DNA from: JAFGVL01 sp963663245
GTDB taxonomy: Bacteria; Bacteroidota; Bacteroidia; Bacteroidales; Paludibacteraceae
Assembly: GCA_963663245.1 (NCBI GenBank)
Contig: OY760143.1
Location: 1,984,001-2,048,000 of the forward strand
Direction: 5' to 3'
Length of the DNA stretch: 64,000 nt
Below the pieces are notes generated by a model. It saw only the letters and a program-made list of their open reading frames with translations. It did not search any database and was not told where the DNA came from. Below, in pieces: positions 43,751 to 58,700 of the stretch (position 1 is its first letter; each line of letters begins with the position of its first letter). The translations under genes and the position numbers were made by a program.

Positions 43751-46700
43751 ATGAATACTATCAAACTTACTATCCTAAGCATTTTATTACTTCTTTTTAC
43801 TCCTATTTTTTCTCAAGACGCTTGTGCACCAGTTGGTTGGGCTACAGAATGGGGAACTGTTAATGGTGCTAATGGTGCTAACGTAACAGTTGTTACTAAT
43901 GCCTCTGAACTAGACAATGCTCTAAGCAATGCTTCTGGGAAAACAATTATTATAGATGGTGAAATTACTGTCTCAGGAATGGGTACATACAAAGATGAAG
44001 ATAATGTCACTTTACTTGGACTTCCTGGCTCTAAATTGATATCAGATGATTACAGCAAAGACGGTTCAGGTATTTTTTATTTTGAAAGAATCACTAATTT
44101 TATTATACGAAACGTTTATTTTGAAGGCCCTGGAGCATATGACACAGACGGATTAGACCTTTTATGTATAGATAATTGCCAAGGAGTTTGGGTGGATCAC
44201 TGTGAATTTCATGATGGAACTGATGGAAACTTCGATATAAAAGATAGAGCCAACTATATTTCTGTAACTTGGTGTACATTCAGCTACGAAAAACCACCAA
44301 TACCAGGTGGTTCTGGCGGTTCTGACGACCACAGATACACTAACCTTATTGGATCTTCTGACAGCGCAACAGAAGATGCTGGCTTATTAAACACCACTTT
44401 TCAATACTGCTGGTGGAAAGAAGGTTGTCGTGAACGTATGCCTCGTGTACGTTATGGAAAAATTCACTTAATAAATAACTTATTTACCAGTACTGTTGCT
44501 AATTATTGTGCCAGAGCAGGATACGAAGCAGATATCTATATCGAAAACAATGCTTATATCAACACAAATGACCCTTGTGATATAGATCATAGCTCAGCAA
44601 CAGTAAGTGCAAGTGGAAACTTTCTTTCTGGAACTAATGCTGTAGCTACTCAAGGAACTTCCTTTAACCCTTACAGCTACTATTCTTTATCAAATACGGT
44701 TGCTGGAAATGCAGTACAAGCTTTAGTTGAAGATGCTAGTTGTGGTGCAGGTCAAACCTTAGACATTAATTCAAGTGGAGTTATTGACTGTGGGTGTTCA
44801 TCTACGCCAACCTTAACGTTATCTTCTGGAAGTGATGACCAAAGCATCCCTGATGGAGATGCTATTGAAAACATTGTTTATGCATTTGGAGGTTCTGCTA
44901 CAAGTGCAAGTGTAACTGGACTACCTTCTGGCGTAAGTGCTTCTACTAGTGGCAGCAGCCCAATCACAATTAGTGGAACGCCATCTGTAACAGGAACATA
45001 TAATTACACAATTACTGCCACAGATGGTAGCAACAATGTACAACTAACTGGAACAATTGTTATTATTCCATTAATTGCACCTACCCTAAGCCTAAGTTCA
45101 GGCTCTACAACGCAAACCTTCATCGATGGTAATGCTATGACAGATATCGTTTACACTTGGGGCGGTGGCGCAACAAGTGCAACAGCAAGCAACTTACCTG
45201 CAGGTGTTTCTGCTAATATAAGTGGAAGTACTATTACATTAACAGGTACTCCTACTGAAACAGGAACATTCAACTATACCGTAACTACTGTTGGTGGATT
45301 AACTCCTATGGTAAGTTTAGGTGGAACCATAACGATTAATACTCCTATTACCTTAGGAGATGTAACAGCAACATATACAATGAACGGAACTGATGCTGAT
45401 GTATCATGGGGAGCTGTAGCTAACGCAGATGGATACAATGTAAAAGTATGTACTTCTGGTGGCGGTGGCACATCTACCATATATGATTTCAACAGTGAAA
45501 CTATTGGTGAACTAGCAACTAACACAACATTAGTAAATGGATTAGAGGTTTTAGCTGTTTCTGGTGACGAGGTAGATGTTGAAGCAGGCAGCCCTGGTAC
45601 ATTTGAAGGTGTTGTCGTTACAAAAGTACTTGACTTACAAGGAAGTGGAGTTCCTGCAGATAATCGATGCATTGTTGTAATAACTGATGGAGCTGGTACA
45701 TTAACAGCTTATAATAATGGTGGAGATACCGGCAGAACACTAAACATACATGATGGAACTAGTGTTATTAGTGGAGGAACAGCTACAAATACAGTTACTG
45801 CAACTATCCCTTCTGCTGGAACATATTATATTTACTCTGGCGGTAGTGGAATTAAAGTGAATTTAATTGCCTTTTCTAGTGCATCTACTTGTACAGAAAC
45901 CTATGTTGCTGCAGGAACAACTTATACAGTAAGTGACTTTGATGGAGCGACTGAAGAAATATCTGTACAAGCTGTAGGTGATGGTGTTACCTACGAAGAT
46001 GGCGTCTACACAGTTGCTACAGAAGCAAGTACGCCTGTCGCGGCAACTATTACACTTACAAGCACGGGAGCAACTGAAAGCCAAAACATAAATACTGGAG
46101 CTGCTATAACAAACATAACATACACCTACACAGGAACAGCAACTATTACTTGGACAGGTACAGCAGGAGCTTCAACGCCTCCTACTGGAGTTACTGTTTT
46201 AGATGTTGCTGGAGATATTACCATTAGCGGAACACCTAGTGCAACAGGAACTTATGGATACACCATAGATATTTCTGCTATTGCTGGTGGAACGCCAGCT
46301 ACAGCTTCAGACAATGGTTCATTTACAGTTGCTGATGTACCTGTAAATGCTAACTTAATTTTAAGTAGTGGTTCTGCTTCTCAAACTGTAGATCAATTAA
46401 CGGCTATTACAAATATTATTTATACTTATGATGGTAGTTTAAACCCTATTACATGGACAGGAACTGCTAGCAGCACTACTCCTCCAGTTGGCATTACAGT
46501 AGACACAGGGACCGCTAATCAAATAACTATCTCAGGAACACCAACAACAGATGGAGTATATACTTTCACTATCGATGTTGATGGAATTAATGGTGGTACT
46601 GATGGTAGTGAGTCAGGCACTCTAACAGTTAATGCTGTAGCTGTTGATGCTACTATTAGTTTAACAAGTGCTGCAAGTACTGATGCTCAAACTGTAAATG

Positions 46701-49700
46701 AAGATGTAGCAATTACAAGTATTACTTATAACTATACAGGAACATTTAATACTCTTACATGGAGTGGAACTGCGGATGCAGGCACTCCTCCCGCTGGCAT
46801 TACGATAAATACTGGAACTGCTGGTCAGATAATAATCTCTGGCACTCCATCTGCTGCTGGATCTTATGGATATTCTATTGATATAGATGGCATTAATGGT
46901 GGAACTACTGATAATACAACTGGAACTCTAGCAGTAATTGTTGTTGCTGGAGCTAGTTGTACGACTTACAACTTTGATGCAATGGTCGCTGATGTTGATT
47001 TATCTGATGGCAGTGATAAAACACAAACAATACCTGTTGGTGGAGAAACTTGGGATGTTGTAAAATGTAGACTAGAAATTGCTATTAGTCGTTCCACTGA
47101 TAATTCAATAAGGATGCTGTACAATACAGGAGAATTAATTTCTCATATAGTATCTCAACCAGAATCAGCATCATTTTGGGTGAGAGGTGCATCAAAAGAT
47201 ACAGAATTTAAAATTCAATTATCAGAAGATGGTGGAGCAACATACAACGATGTCACTACAAATATTAACTTAGATGGTACAGCTGCTACAATTAATGGAA
47301 ATAATGCTGTTACAGTTGGATACGATGCATTCCATGAAATTAGCGTAACTTTAAATTCATCGGCAGCAAATGCAAGAATAAAAGTTCTAAATCTAGGAGA
47401 CCCTGCTGATGGCAGCAGTAGTAGTTCGTACAATGGCTACCTAGATGATTTTGAAATATGTTTAGGTGCTGATGCTACAGCTCCAACCTTAGACTCTTCG
47501 ACTCCAACTAATGCTGCAACAGGTATTGCTATTAATGGAGATATCACTTTAACAATGAGTGAAAATATATCACTTGGAGCAGGAACAATTACATTAGATG
47601 GAGGTAGCTTAGGAAGTATTTCCGTTTTAGGATCTACTATCACAATACCATATTCAGGATTAACAAAAGGTGTAGCTTACACCTTAACAATTCCTGCTAA
47701 TGCCATTCAAGATGGTGCTGCTAACTTCTATACAGGTGGAACTATTTCTTTTACAACTATTGCTCCTAATACAGTTAGTTCTTTATCTGATTTAACTGTA
47801 GCAGAAGGAACATTAGCTCCAACATTTGCAAGTGGAACTGCCGATTACACAGTTACTCTACCATTTAGCTACTCTGGTGCAATGCCAAACGTCACTCCTA
47901 CTCTTACCGATGGTACTGCTAGTTTAGTTACAACACAAGCAACAGACTTTGGAGCTGGAAATCAAGCTGCTATACTTGTAACAGCTGAAGATGGTCTTAC
48001 TACAACAACTTATACGGTTACATATTTAAGAGCAGCTGCAACAATAACGAATGACATTAGTGTTTTCTCAATTAATGGTACTAATGGAACTATTTCAGGA
48101 ACAGACATTTCTGTTGTTCTCCCTGCTGGAACTAATTTATCAAGTCTAATTCCTACAATTACCCATGATGGAGAAACAATTTCTCCATCAGGTGCTCAAG
48201 ATTTCAGTTCTCCTGTAACATATACTGTTACGGCTGAATCAAGTGCAACTCAAGATTACATAGTGACAGTTACTAAACTAATACCTGTTCTTACTGTTTG
48301 TGCTGAAGCCGATTTTGATTTCTCAACATTAATAGGTACTCCTTCAGATTCTATTCTATGTAATGTAACAGGAGTTAACCTAGCCGAAAATATTACTATC
48401 TCAGTTCCAGCTCCATTTGAAGTTAAACTTCAAGGAGCATCAACTTGGAGTACAAGTGTCACAATTCCTCAATCTGCAGGTTTAGCAGATGGAAATTTTG
48501 AGGTAAGGTTTAACCCTTCTGTCGCAACAACTACAAGTGGGAATATATTATTCTCAAGTTTAGAAGCTACCACAGTTGCTCTTCCTCTTGAAGGAGCTAC
48601 AACTGGAACTTCAATTAATTCTCCTGCTAATAAAGATCAAACACTTGCTGTAAACACAGCATTATCTGATATCGTATTTATAATTGGAGGTTCAGCAACA
48701 ACAGCAAGCTTATCCGCAGGCTCATTACCAGCAGGAGTATCATTTGATTCTGGCACCTTAACTATTAGTGGCACACCTACAGAAACAGGAACATTTAACT
48801 ATACAATAACAACAGATGGTAGCCCTGGTTCTTCTGTAAGCGGAACAATTACCGTAGGTGCAGTAGTTAATGCAAGCATAATTTTAACAAGTGCTGGTGG
48901 AACTAATGCTCAATCTATCTTAACTAATACTGCAATAACAGATATAACATATGATTATACTGGAACGCTTAATAATATTGCATGGTCTGGAAGTTCTACT
49001 ACTACACCAGCAGGAATAACTGTAAACACTGCCACAAATGGAGAAATCTCTATTTCTGGAACACCAACTAGTGATGGCACATATAATTATACAATTAACA
49101 TTGATGGTTTATTTGGTGGGACAACAGCTACTGCTAGTGGATCAATTACTGCAACAACTCCAACATATGATATAACATTTAATGTAACTGATGGTACAAA
49201 TCCAATAAGTGGTGCTACAGTTACCTTTAATAGTCAATCAGGAACAACTGATGCAGGTGGTAATTATACATTTACAGCTGTTACAGCAGGAATTCAAGGA
49301 TACAATGTAACACAAACAGGTTATACAAGCGAGAGTGGTTCAATCAATGTTTCTACGAATGCAACTGAAAACGTTGTTCTAATAATTGCCAGTGCCCCTA
49401 AAAAAATTGCATATATCACAAATTCAAGTGCAGACAACTATTCAAATGACACTAAAATACTTCCTGCATACCAAGGCGAATTTGATGTAACTCTTATTGA
49501 AAGTACAACAACGGGAGTTGACTTCTCAAGTTATGACTTAGTTGTATTAAGTGAGGTCCCTGGTTCTGGAGATGCTATTAATATGGAATTAGAAGGGATA
49601 AATAAACCTTTCTTAATGATGAAGCCTCATGCATATAAATCTACAGTTTGGGATTGGGCTGCTGCTGGTTTTGACCAAGATGGTAGTGAAACTGCATTTA

Positions 49701-52700
49701 CCGTGACCAATACGACTCATGAAGTTTTCTCTGGACTTACATTTACAGGGGCTGGGAATAATGAATTAGAAGTTTTAAGTTCTGTTGCTGGTGGTAAAGG
49801 TTTAATGTATGCTGACCCATCACAGTTTACTGTTTCGGGAGGAACTATTGATAATATTGCTAATATTGCAGGAAATACTGCACAAAGCGGAATTTTTGAA
49901 ATACCAGTAGGAACAACAGTTGGTGGAAATACAACAACAGAAAGATGGATGCAAGTCGGTATTAACTCATCATCATATGCCAACATTACTGATGATGGTG
50001 TAACTTTAATGCTTAATACGGCTTATTATTTAATGGGCCTACCAATTCCTGCATCTCCAAATAAAGATATTTCAACATTTGGTATTAGTGGAGTTAATGG
50101 AACTATAACAGGAACTAATATTTCAGTTGTTATGCCTGCAGGAACAGACCTATCTAGTTTAATTCCTAGCATTACTCATAATGGTGCATCTATTAGCCCT
50201 ACAGGAGCTCAAGATTTTAGTTCTCCAGTTGTATATACCGTTACAGCAGCTGATGCAACAATTCAAAACTATACCGTTACAGTATCAAAATTAACTCCTA
50301 TCATCACTCTTTGTGCTGAAGCTAATTTTGATTATACAACAACAGCAGGTACACCTTCAGATTCAGTAATATGTAATGTGTCAGGTAGTAACTTAGCAGA
50401 AGACATCACCATTATTATTCCAGCTCCATTTGAAATGAGACTGGAAGGAGATCTTACTTGGTCTACTAGTTTAACAATTACTGAAACAGGAGGTAGTGCT
50501 GACAGAAACATAGAAGTAAGATTTAACCCTTCAGTACCAACTATTAGTAGTGGTATTATTACCTTTAGTAGTCTTGAAGCTACTACAGCTGCTCTTGCTT
50601 TAGAAGGACAAACAACTGAACCTTCTATTAGTACTCCAGCAAATAAAGATCAAACGGTTGATGTAAATACCGCAATCAGTGATATTGTATTTACAATAGG
50701 TGGATCTGCAACTACGGCTGTCTTATCTGGCACATTGCCTACAGGGGTAACATTTAATGCTGGCACATTAACTATTAGTGGCACTCCTACTGTAGATGGA
50801 ATATTCAACTATACAATAACAACAGATGGTACTCCTACAGCAGCTGTAAGTGGAACAATTACTGTTAATGCAGCTGCTAATATTGCACCAACAGTATCTA
50901 TTACAAATCCAACAACAGGAGTATGCGCTGAGCAGGGTTCAACAATAACCTTAACAGCTACAGCTACTGACTCAGATGGCACAATCGCAACTGTAGCATT
51001 TTATAACGGAGCTTCCTTAATTGGGACTGCTTCTGGAACAGGGCCATACACATACGAATGGACAGCACCTACTAGTGGAGCATACACAATTACCGCACAA
51101 GCAACAGATAACGATACTGAAACAACAATATCTAATGCTATTACAGTTAATTCATATCCAACGGTAACATTAACTGGTGCTGCTAATTTTGATGAGATTA
51201 ATTGTACAACCACTGACTATACTATTGGCTATACGGTTTCAAGTGGAACAGTAAGCAGTCAACTTTGGTCTACAACAGCAACTTCTTCTACTGTTACAAC
51301 AACAGATGCTGGAGCATATAATGTTGTTGTTACAATGGATAATTCTTGTACAGCGACTTCGAACACTATCAACTTAACCAAAGATGTAACTGTTCCTACT
51401 GTTACCTTAACTGGTGCGGTAGATAACGATGAAATTAATTGTACTACAGCTGATTATACTTTAGGATATACAGTATCGGCAGGTACAGTAACAGCACAGA
51501 CTTGGTCGGATGCCTCTACAGCTGCAACCCTTACTTCTTCGGATGCAGGTGCATTTGATGTGGATGTAACATTTACTAATGGTTGTGTGGCAACGTCAAA
51601 TACTATCAACTTAACCAAAGATGTAACTGTTCCTACTGTTACCTTAACTGGTGCGGTAGATAATGATGAGATTAATTGTACTACAGCTGATTATACCTTA
51701 GGATATACGGTTTCTTCGGGAACTGTTGCTTCGCAAGTGTGGTCGGATGCCTCTACTGCTGCTACGCTTACTTCTTCTGATGCAGGTGCCTTTGGTGTAG
51801 ACGTAACATTTACTAATGGTTGTGTGGCAACGTCAAATACTATCAATCTTACGAAAGATGTAACGATTCCTACTGTTACCTTAACTGGTGCTATAGATAA
51901 TGATGAGATTAATTGTACGACAGCTGATTATACCTTAGGATATACGGTTTCTTCGGGAACTGTTGCTTCGCAAGTGTGGTCGGATGCCTCTACTGCTGCA
52001 ACACTAACTTCTTCGGATGCGGGTGCATTTGATGTGGATGTAACATTTACTAATGGTTGTGTGGCAACTTCAAACACTATCAACTTAACCAAAGATGTAA
52101 CTGTTCCTACTGTTACCTTAACTGGTGCAGTTGATAACGATGAGATTAATTGTACTACGGCTGATTATACATTAGGATATACGGTTTCTTCGGGAACTGT
52201 AGCGTCGCAAGTATGGTCGGATGCGTCGACAGCTGCAACGCTGACTTCTTCAGATGCAGGCGCATTTGATGTGGATGTAACATTTACTAATGGTTGTGTG
52301 GCAACGTCAAATACTATCAATCTTACTAAAGATGTAACGATTCCTACTGTTACCTTAACTGGTGCGGTAGATAATGATGAGATTAATTGTACTACAGCTG
52401 ATTATACCTTAGGATATACGGTTTCTTCGGGAACTGTTGCTTCGCAAGTGTGGTCGGATGCCTCTACAGCTGCAACACTTACTTCTTCTGATGCAGGTGC
52501 CTTTGGTGTAGACGTAACATTTACTAATGGTTGTGTGGCAACGTCAAATACTATCAACTTAACCAAAGATGTAACTGTTCCTACTGTTACCTTAACTGGT
52601 GCGGTAGATAATGATGAGATTAATTGTACTACAGCTGATTATACCTTAGGATATACGGTTTCTTCGGGAACTGTTGCTTCGCAAATGTGGTCGGATGCTT

Positions 52701-55700
52701 CAACTGCTTTAGCGCTTACCGCTTCGGATGCTGGGGCATATAGTGTAGATGTAGAATTTGATAATGGTTGTTCAGCAACGTCAAACACTATTAATCTTAC
52801 AAAAGATGTAACTGTTCCTACTGTTACCTTAACTGGTGCAGTTGATAACGATGAGATTAATTGTACAACGGCTTCTTATACATTAGGATATACAGTATCG
52901 GCAGGGACAGTAACAGCACAGACTTGGTCGGATGCTTCGACTGCTGCTACTCTTACTTCTTCTGATGCAGGTGCATTTGATGTGGATGTAACATTTACTA
53001 ATGGTTGTGTGGCAACGTCAAATACTATCAATCTTACTAAAGATGTAACGATTCCTACTGTTACCTTAACTGGTGCGGTGGATAACGATGAGATTAATTG
53101 TACTACGGCTGATTATACTTTAGCTTATACGGTTTCTTCGGGAACTGTTGCTTCGCAAGTGTGGTCGGATGCCTCTACTGCTGCAACACTAACTTCTTCG
53201 GATGCGGGTGCATTTGATGTGGATGTAACATTTACTAATGGTTGTGTGGCAACTTCAAACACTATCAACTTAACCAAAGATGTAACTGTTCCTACTGTTA
53301 CCTTAACTGGTGCAGTTGATAACGATGAGATTAATTGTACTACGGCTGATTATACATTAGGATATACGGTTTCTTCGGGAACTGTAGCGTCGCAAGTGTG
53401 GTCGGATGCTTCTACTGCTGCAACACTTACTTCTTCAGATGCTGGTGCATTTGATGTGGATGTAACATTTACGAATGGTTGTGTGGCAACTTCAAACACT
53501 ATTAATCTTACGAAAGATGTAACTGTACCAACAGTAACTCTTACTGGTGCAGTAGATAACGATGAGATTAATTGTACGACAACTGATTATACCTTAGGCT
53601 ATACTGTTTCTTCGGGAACTGTAGCGTCGCAAGTATGGTCGGATGCGTCGACAGCTGCAACGCTGACTTCTTCAGATGCAGGCGCATTTGATGTGGATGT
53701 AACATTTACGAATGGTTGTACAGCAACTTCTAATACTATCAACTTAAGCAAAGATGTAACTGTTCCAACGGTTACTTTAACTGGTGCTATAGATAATGAT
53801 GAAATTAATTGTACTGTTACTTCTTATACATTAGGATACACAGTATCGGCAGGTACAGTAACAGCTCAGACTTGGTCGGATGCTTCTACTGCTTTAGTGC
53901 TTACTACTTCGGATGCAGGTGCATATAGTGTAGCTATTGATTTTGACAATGGTTGTTCGGCAAATTCAAACACTATCAACTTAAGCAAAGATGTAACTGT
54001 ACCGACAGTAACTCTTACTGGTGCGGTAGATAATGATGAGATTAATTGTACTGTTGCTTCTTATACATTAGGATACACAGTATCGGCAGGTACAGTAACA
54101 GCTCAGACTTGGTCAGATGCTTCTACTGCTTTAGCGCTTACTACTTCGGATGCAGGTGCATATAGTGTAGCTATTGATTTTGACAATGGTTGTTCGGCAA
54201 ATTCAAACACTATCAACTTAAGCAAAGATGTAACTGTACCGACAGTAACTCTTACTGGTGCGGTAGATAATGATGAGATTAATTGTACTGTTGCTTCTTA
54301 TACATTAGGATATACAGTATCGGCAGGTACAGTAACAGCACAAACTTGGTCAGATGCTTCTACTGCTTTAGCGCTTACCGCTTCGGATGCGGGGGCTTAT
54401 AGTGTAGCTATTGATTTTGATAATGGTTGTGTGGCAACGTCAAATACTATCAATCTTACTAAAGATGTAACGATTCCTACTGTTACCTTAACTGGTGCGG
54501 TGGATAACGATGAGATTAATTGTACTACAGCTGATTATACTTTAGCTTATACGGTTTCTTCGGGAACTGTTGCTTCGCAAGTGTGGTCGGATGCCTCTAC
54601 TGCTGCAACACTAACTTCTTCGGATGCGGGTGCATTTGATGTGGATGTAACATTTACTAATGGTTGTGTGGCAACTTCAAACACTATTAATCTTACGAAA
54701 GATGTAACTGTACCAACAGTAACTCTTACTGGTGCTATAGATAATGATGAGATTAATTGTACAACGGCTTCATATACATTAGGATATACAGTATCGGTAG
54801 GGACAGTAACAGCACAGACTTGGTCAGATGCTTCTACTGCTTTAGCGCTTACCGCTTCGGATGCGGGTGCATATAGTGTAGATGTAGAATTTGATAATGG
54901 TTGTTCAGCAACGTCAAACACTATTAATCTTACTAAAGATGTAACTGTACCGACAGTAACTCTTACTGGTGCTATAGATAATGATGAGATTAATTGTACG
55001 ACAGCTTCATATACTTTAGCTTATACGGTTTCTTCGGGAACTGTTGCTTCGCAAGTGTGGTCGGATGCCTCTACAGCTGCAACACTAACTTCTTCGGATG
55101 CGGGTGCATTTGATGTGGATGTAACATTTACTAATGGTTGTGTGGCAACTTCTAATACTATCAACTTAACCAAAGATGTAACTGTTCCAACAGTAACTCT
55201 TACTGGTGCTATAGATAATGATGAGATTAATTGTACTACAGCTGATTATACCTTAGGATATACGGTTTCTTCGGGAACTGTTGCTTCGCAAGTGTGGTCG
55301 GATGCCTCTACTGCTGCTACTCTTACTTCTTCTGATGCAGGGGCATTTGATGTGGATGTAACATTTACTAATGGTTGTTCAGCAACGTCAAATACTATCA
55401 ATCTTACTAAAGATGTAACTGTACCGACAGTTACCTTAACTGGTGCGGTGGATAACGATGAGATTAATTGTACTACGGCTTCTTATACCTTAGGATATAC
55501 GGTATCGGCAGGGACTGTAACAGCACAGACTTGGTCGGATGCTTCGACTGCTTTAGCGCTTACCGCTTCGGATGCTGGTGCATATAGTGTAGATGTAGAA
55601 TTTGATAATGGTTGTTCAGCAACGTCAAACACTATTAATCTTACTAAAGATGTAACTGTTCCTACTGTTACCTTAACTGGTGCGGTAGATAATGATGAGA

Positions 55701-58700
55701 TTAATTGTACGACGGCTTCTTATACATTAGGATATACAGTATCGGCAGGGACAGTAACAGCACAGACTTGGTCGGATGCTTCTACTGCTTTAGCGCTTAC
55801 CGCTTCGGATGCGGGGGCATATAGTGTAGATGTAGAATTTGACAATGGTTGTTCAGCAACGTCAAACACTATTAATCTTACTAAAGATGTAACTGTTCCT
55901 ACTGTTACCTTAACTGGTGCGGTAGATAATGATGAGATTAATTGTACGACAGCTTCATATACTTTAGCTTATACGGTTTCTTCGGGAACTGTTGCTTCGC
56001 AAGTGTGGTCGGATGCCTCTACTGCTGCAACACTTACTTCTTCGGATGCGGGTGCATTTGATGTGGATGTAACATTTACGAATGGTTGTACAGCAACTTC
56101 TAATACTATCAACTTAACCAAAGATGTAACTGTTCCAACAGTAACTCTTACTGGTGCTATAGATAATGATGAGATTAATTGTACTACAGCTGATTATACC
56201 TTAGGATATACGGTTTCTTCGGGAACTGTTGCTTCGCAAGTGTGGTCGGATGCCTCTACTGCTGCTACGCTTACTTCTTCTGATGCAGGGGCATTTGATG
56301 TGGATGTAACATTTACGAATGGTTGTACAGCAACTTCTAATACTATCAACTTAACCAAAGATGTAACTGTTCCAACAGTAACTCTTACTGGTGCTATAGA
56401 TAATGATGAGATTAATTGTACTACAGCTGATTATACCTTAGGATATACGGTTTCTTCGGGAACTGTTGCTTCGCAAGTGTGGTCGGATGCCTCTACTGCT
56501 GCTACTCTTACTTCTTCTGATGCAGGGGCATTTGATGTGGATGTAACATTTGATAATGGTTGTTCAGCAACGTCAAACACTATCAACTTAACCAAAGATG
56601 TAACTGTTCCTACAGTTACCTTAACTGGTGCAGTTGATAACGATGAGATTAATTGTACTACGGCTGATTATACATTAGGATATACGGTTGCTTCGGGAAC
56701 TGTTGCTTCACAAGTATGGTCGGATGCTTCTACTGCTGCAACACTAACTTCTTCTGATGCTGGTGCATTTGATGTGGATGTAACATTTACTAATGGTTGT
56801 GTGGCGACTTCAAACACTATCAATCTTACTAAAGATGTAACAATACCAACTGTTACCTTAACTGGTGCAGTTGATAACGATGAGATTAATTGTACTACGG
56901 CTGATTATACATTAGGATATACGGTTTCTTCGGGAACTGTTGCTTCGCAAGTGTGGTCGGATGCCTCTACTGCTGCAACCCTAACTTCTTCGGATGCGGG
57001 TGCATTTGATGTGGACGTAACATTTTCGAATGGTTGTGTGGCGACTTCAAACACTATCAATCTTACTAAAGATGTAACAATACCAACTGTTACCTTAACA
57101 GGTGCGGTAGATAACGATGAAATTAATTGTACTACCACTGATTATACCTTAGGCTATACTGTTTCTTCGGGAACTGTTGCTTCGCAAGTGTGGTCGGATG
57201 CCTCTACAGCTGCAACCCTAACTTCTTCGGATGCGGGTGCATTTGATGTGGACGTAACATTTTCGAATGGTTGTGTGGCAACGTCAAATACTATCAACTT
57301 AACCAAAGATGTAACTGTTCCTACTGTTACCTTAACTGGTGCAGTTGATAACGATGAGATTAATTGTACTACGGCTGATTATACATTAGGATATACGGTT
57401 GCTTCGGGAACTGTTGCTTCACAAGTATGGTCGGATGCTTCTACTGCTGCAACACTAACTTCTTCTGATGCTGGTGCATTTGATGTGGATGTAACATTTA
57501 CTAATGGTTGTGTGGCGACTTCAAACACTATCAATCTTACTAAAGATGTAACAATACCAACTGTTACCTTAACTGGTGCAGTTGATAACGATGAGATTAA
57601 TTGTACTACGGCTGATTATACATTAGGATATACGGTTGCTTCGGGAACTGTTGCTTCGCAAGTGTGGTCGGATGCCTCTACTGCTGCAACCCTAACTTCT
57701 TCGGATGCGGGTGCATTTGATGTGGACGTAACATTTTCGAATGGTTGTGTGGCGACTTCAAACACTATCAATCTTACTAAAGATGTAACAATACCAACTG
57801 TTACCTTAACAGGTGCGGTAGATAACGATGAAATTAATTGTACTACCACTGATTATACCTTAGGATATACGGTTTCTTCGGGAACTGTTGCTTCGCAAGT
57901 GTGGTCGGATGCTTCTACTGCTGCTACGCTTACTTCTTCAGATGCTGGTGCATTTGATGTGGATGTAACATTTACTAATGGTTGTGTGGCAACGTCAAAT
58001 ACTATCAATCTTACTAAAGATGTAACTGTTCCTACTGTTACCTTAACTGGTGCAGTTGATAACGATGAGATTAATTGTACTACGGCTGATTATACATTAG
58101 GATATACGGTTTCTTCGGGAACTGTTGCTTCGCAAGTGTGGTCGGATGCCTCTACAGCTGCAACACTTACTTCTTCTGATGCAGGTGCCTTTGGTGTAGA
58201 CGTAACATTTACTAATGGTTGTACAGCAACTTCTAATACTATCAACTTAACCAAAGATGTAACTGTTCCAACGGTTACTTTAACTGGTGCGGTAGATAAT
58301 GATGAGATTAATTGTACGACGGCTTCTTATACATTAGGATATACAGTATCGGCAGGGACAGTAACAGCACAGACTTGGTCGGATGCTTCTACTGCTTTAG
58401 CGCTTACCGCTTCGGATGCGGGGGCATATAGTGTAGATGTAGAATTTGACAATGGTTGTTCAGCAACGTCAAACACTATTAATCTTACTAAAGATGTAAC
58501 TGTTCCTACTGTTACCTTAACTGGTGCGGTAGATAATGATGAGATTAATTGTACGACGGCTTCTTATACATTAGGATATACAGTATCGGCAGGGACAGTA
58601 ACAGCACAGACTTGGTCGGATGCTTCGACTGCTTTAGCGCTTACCGCTTCGGATGCAGGGGCATATAGTGTAGATGTAGAATTTGATAATGGTTGTTCAG

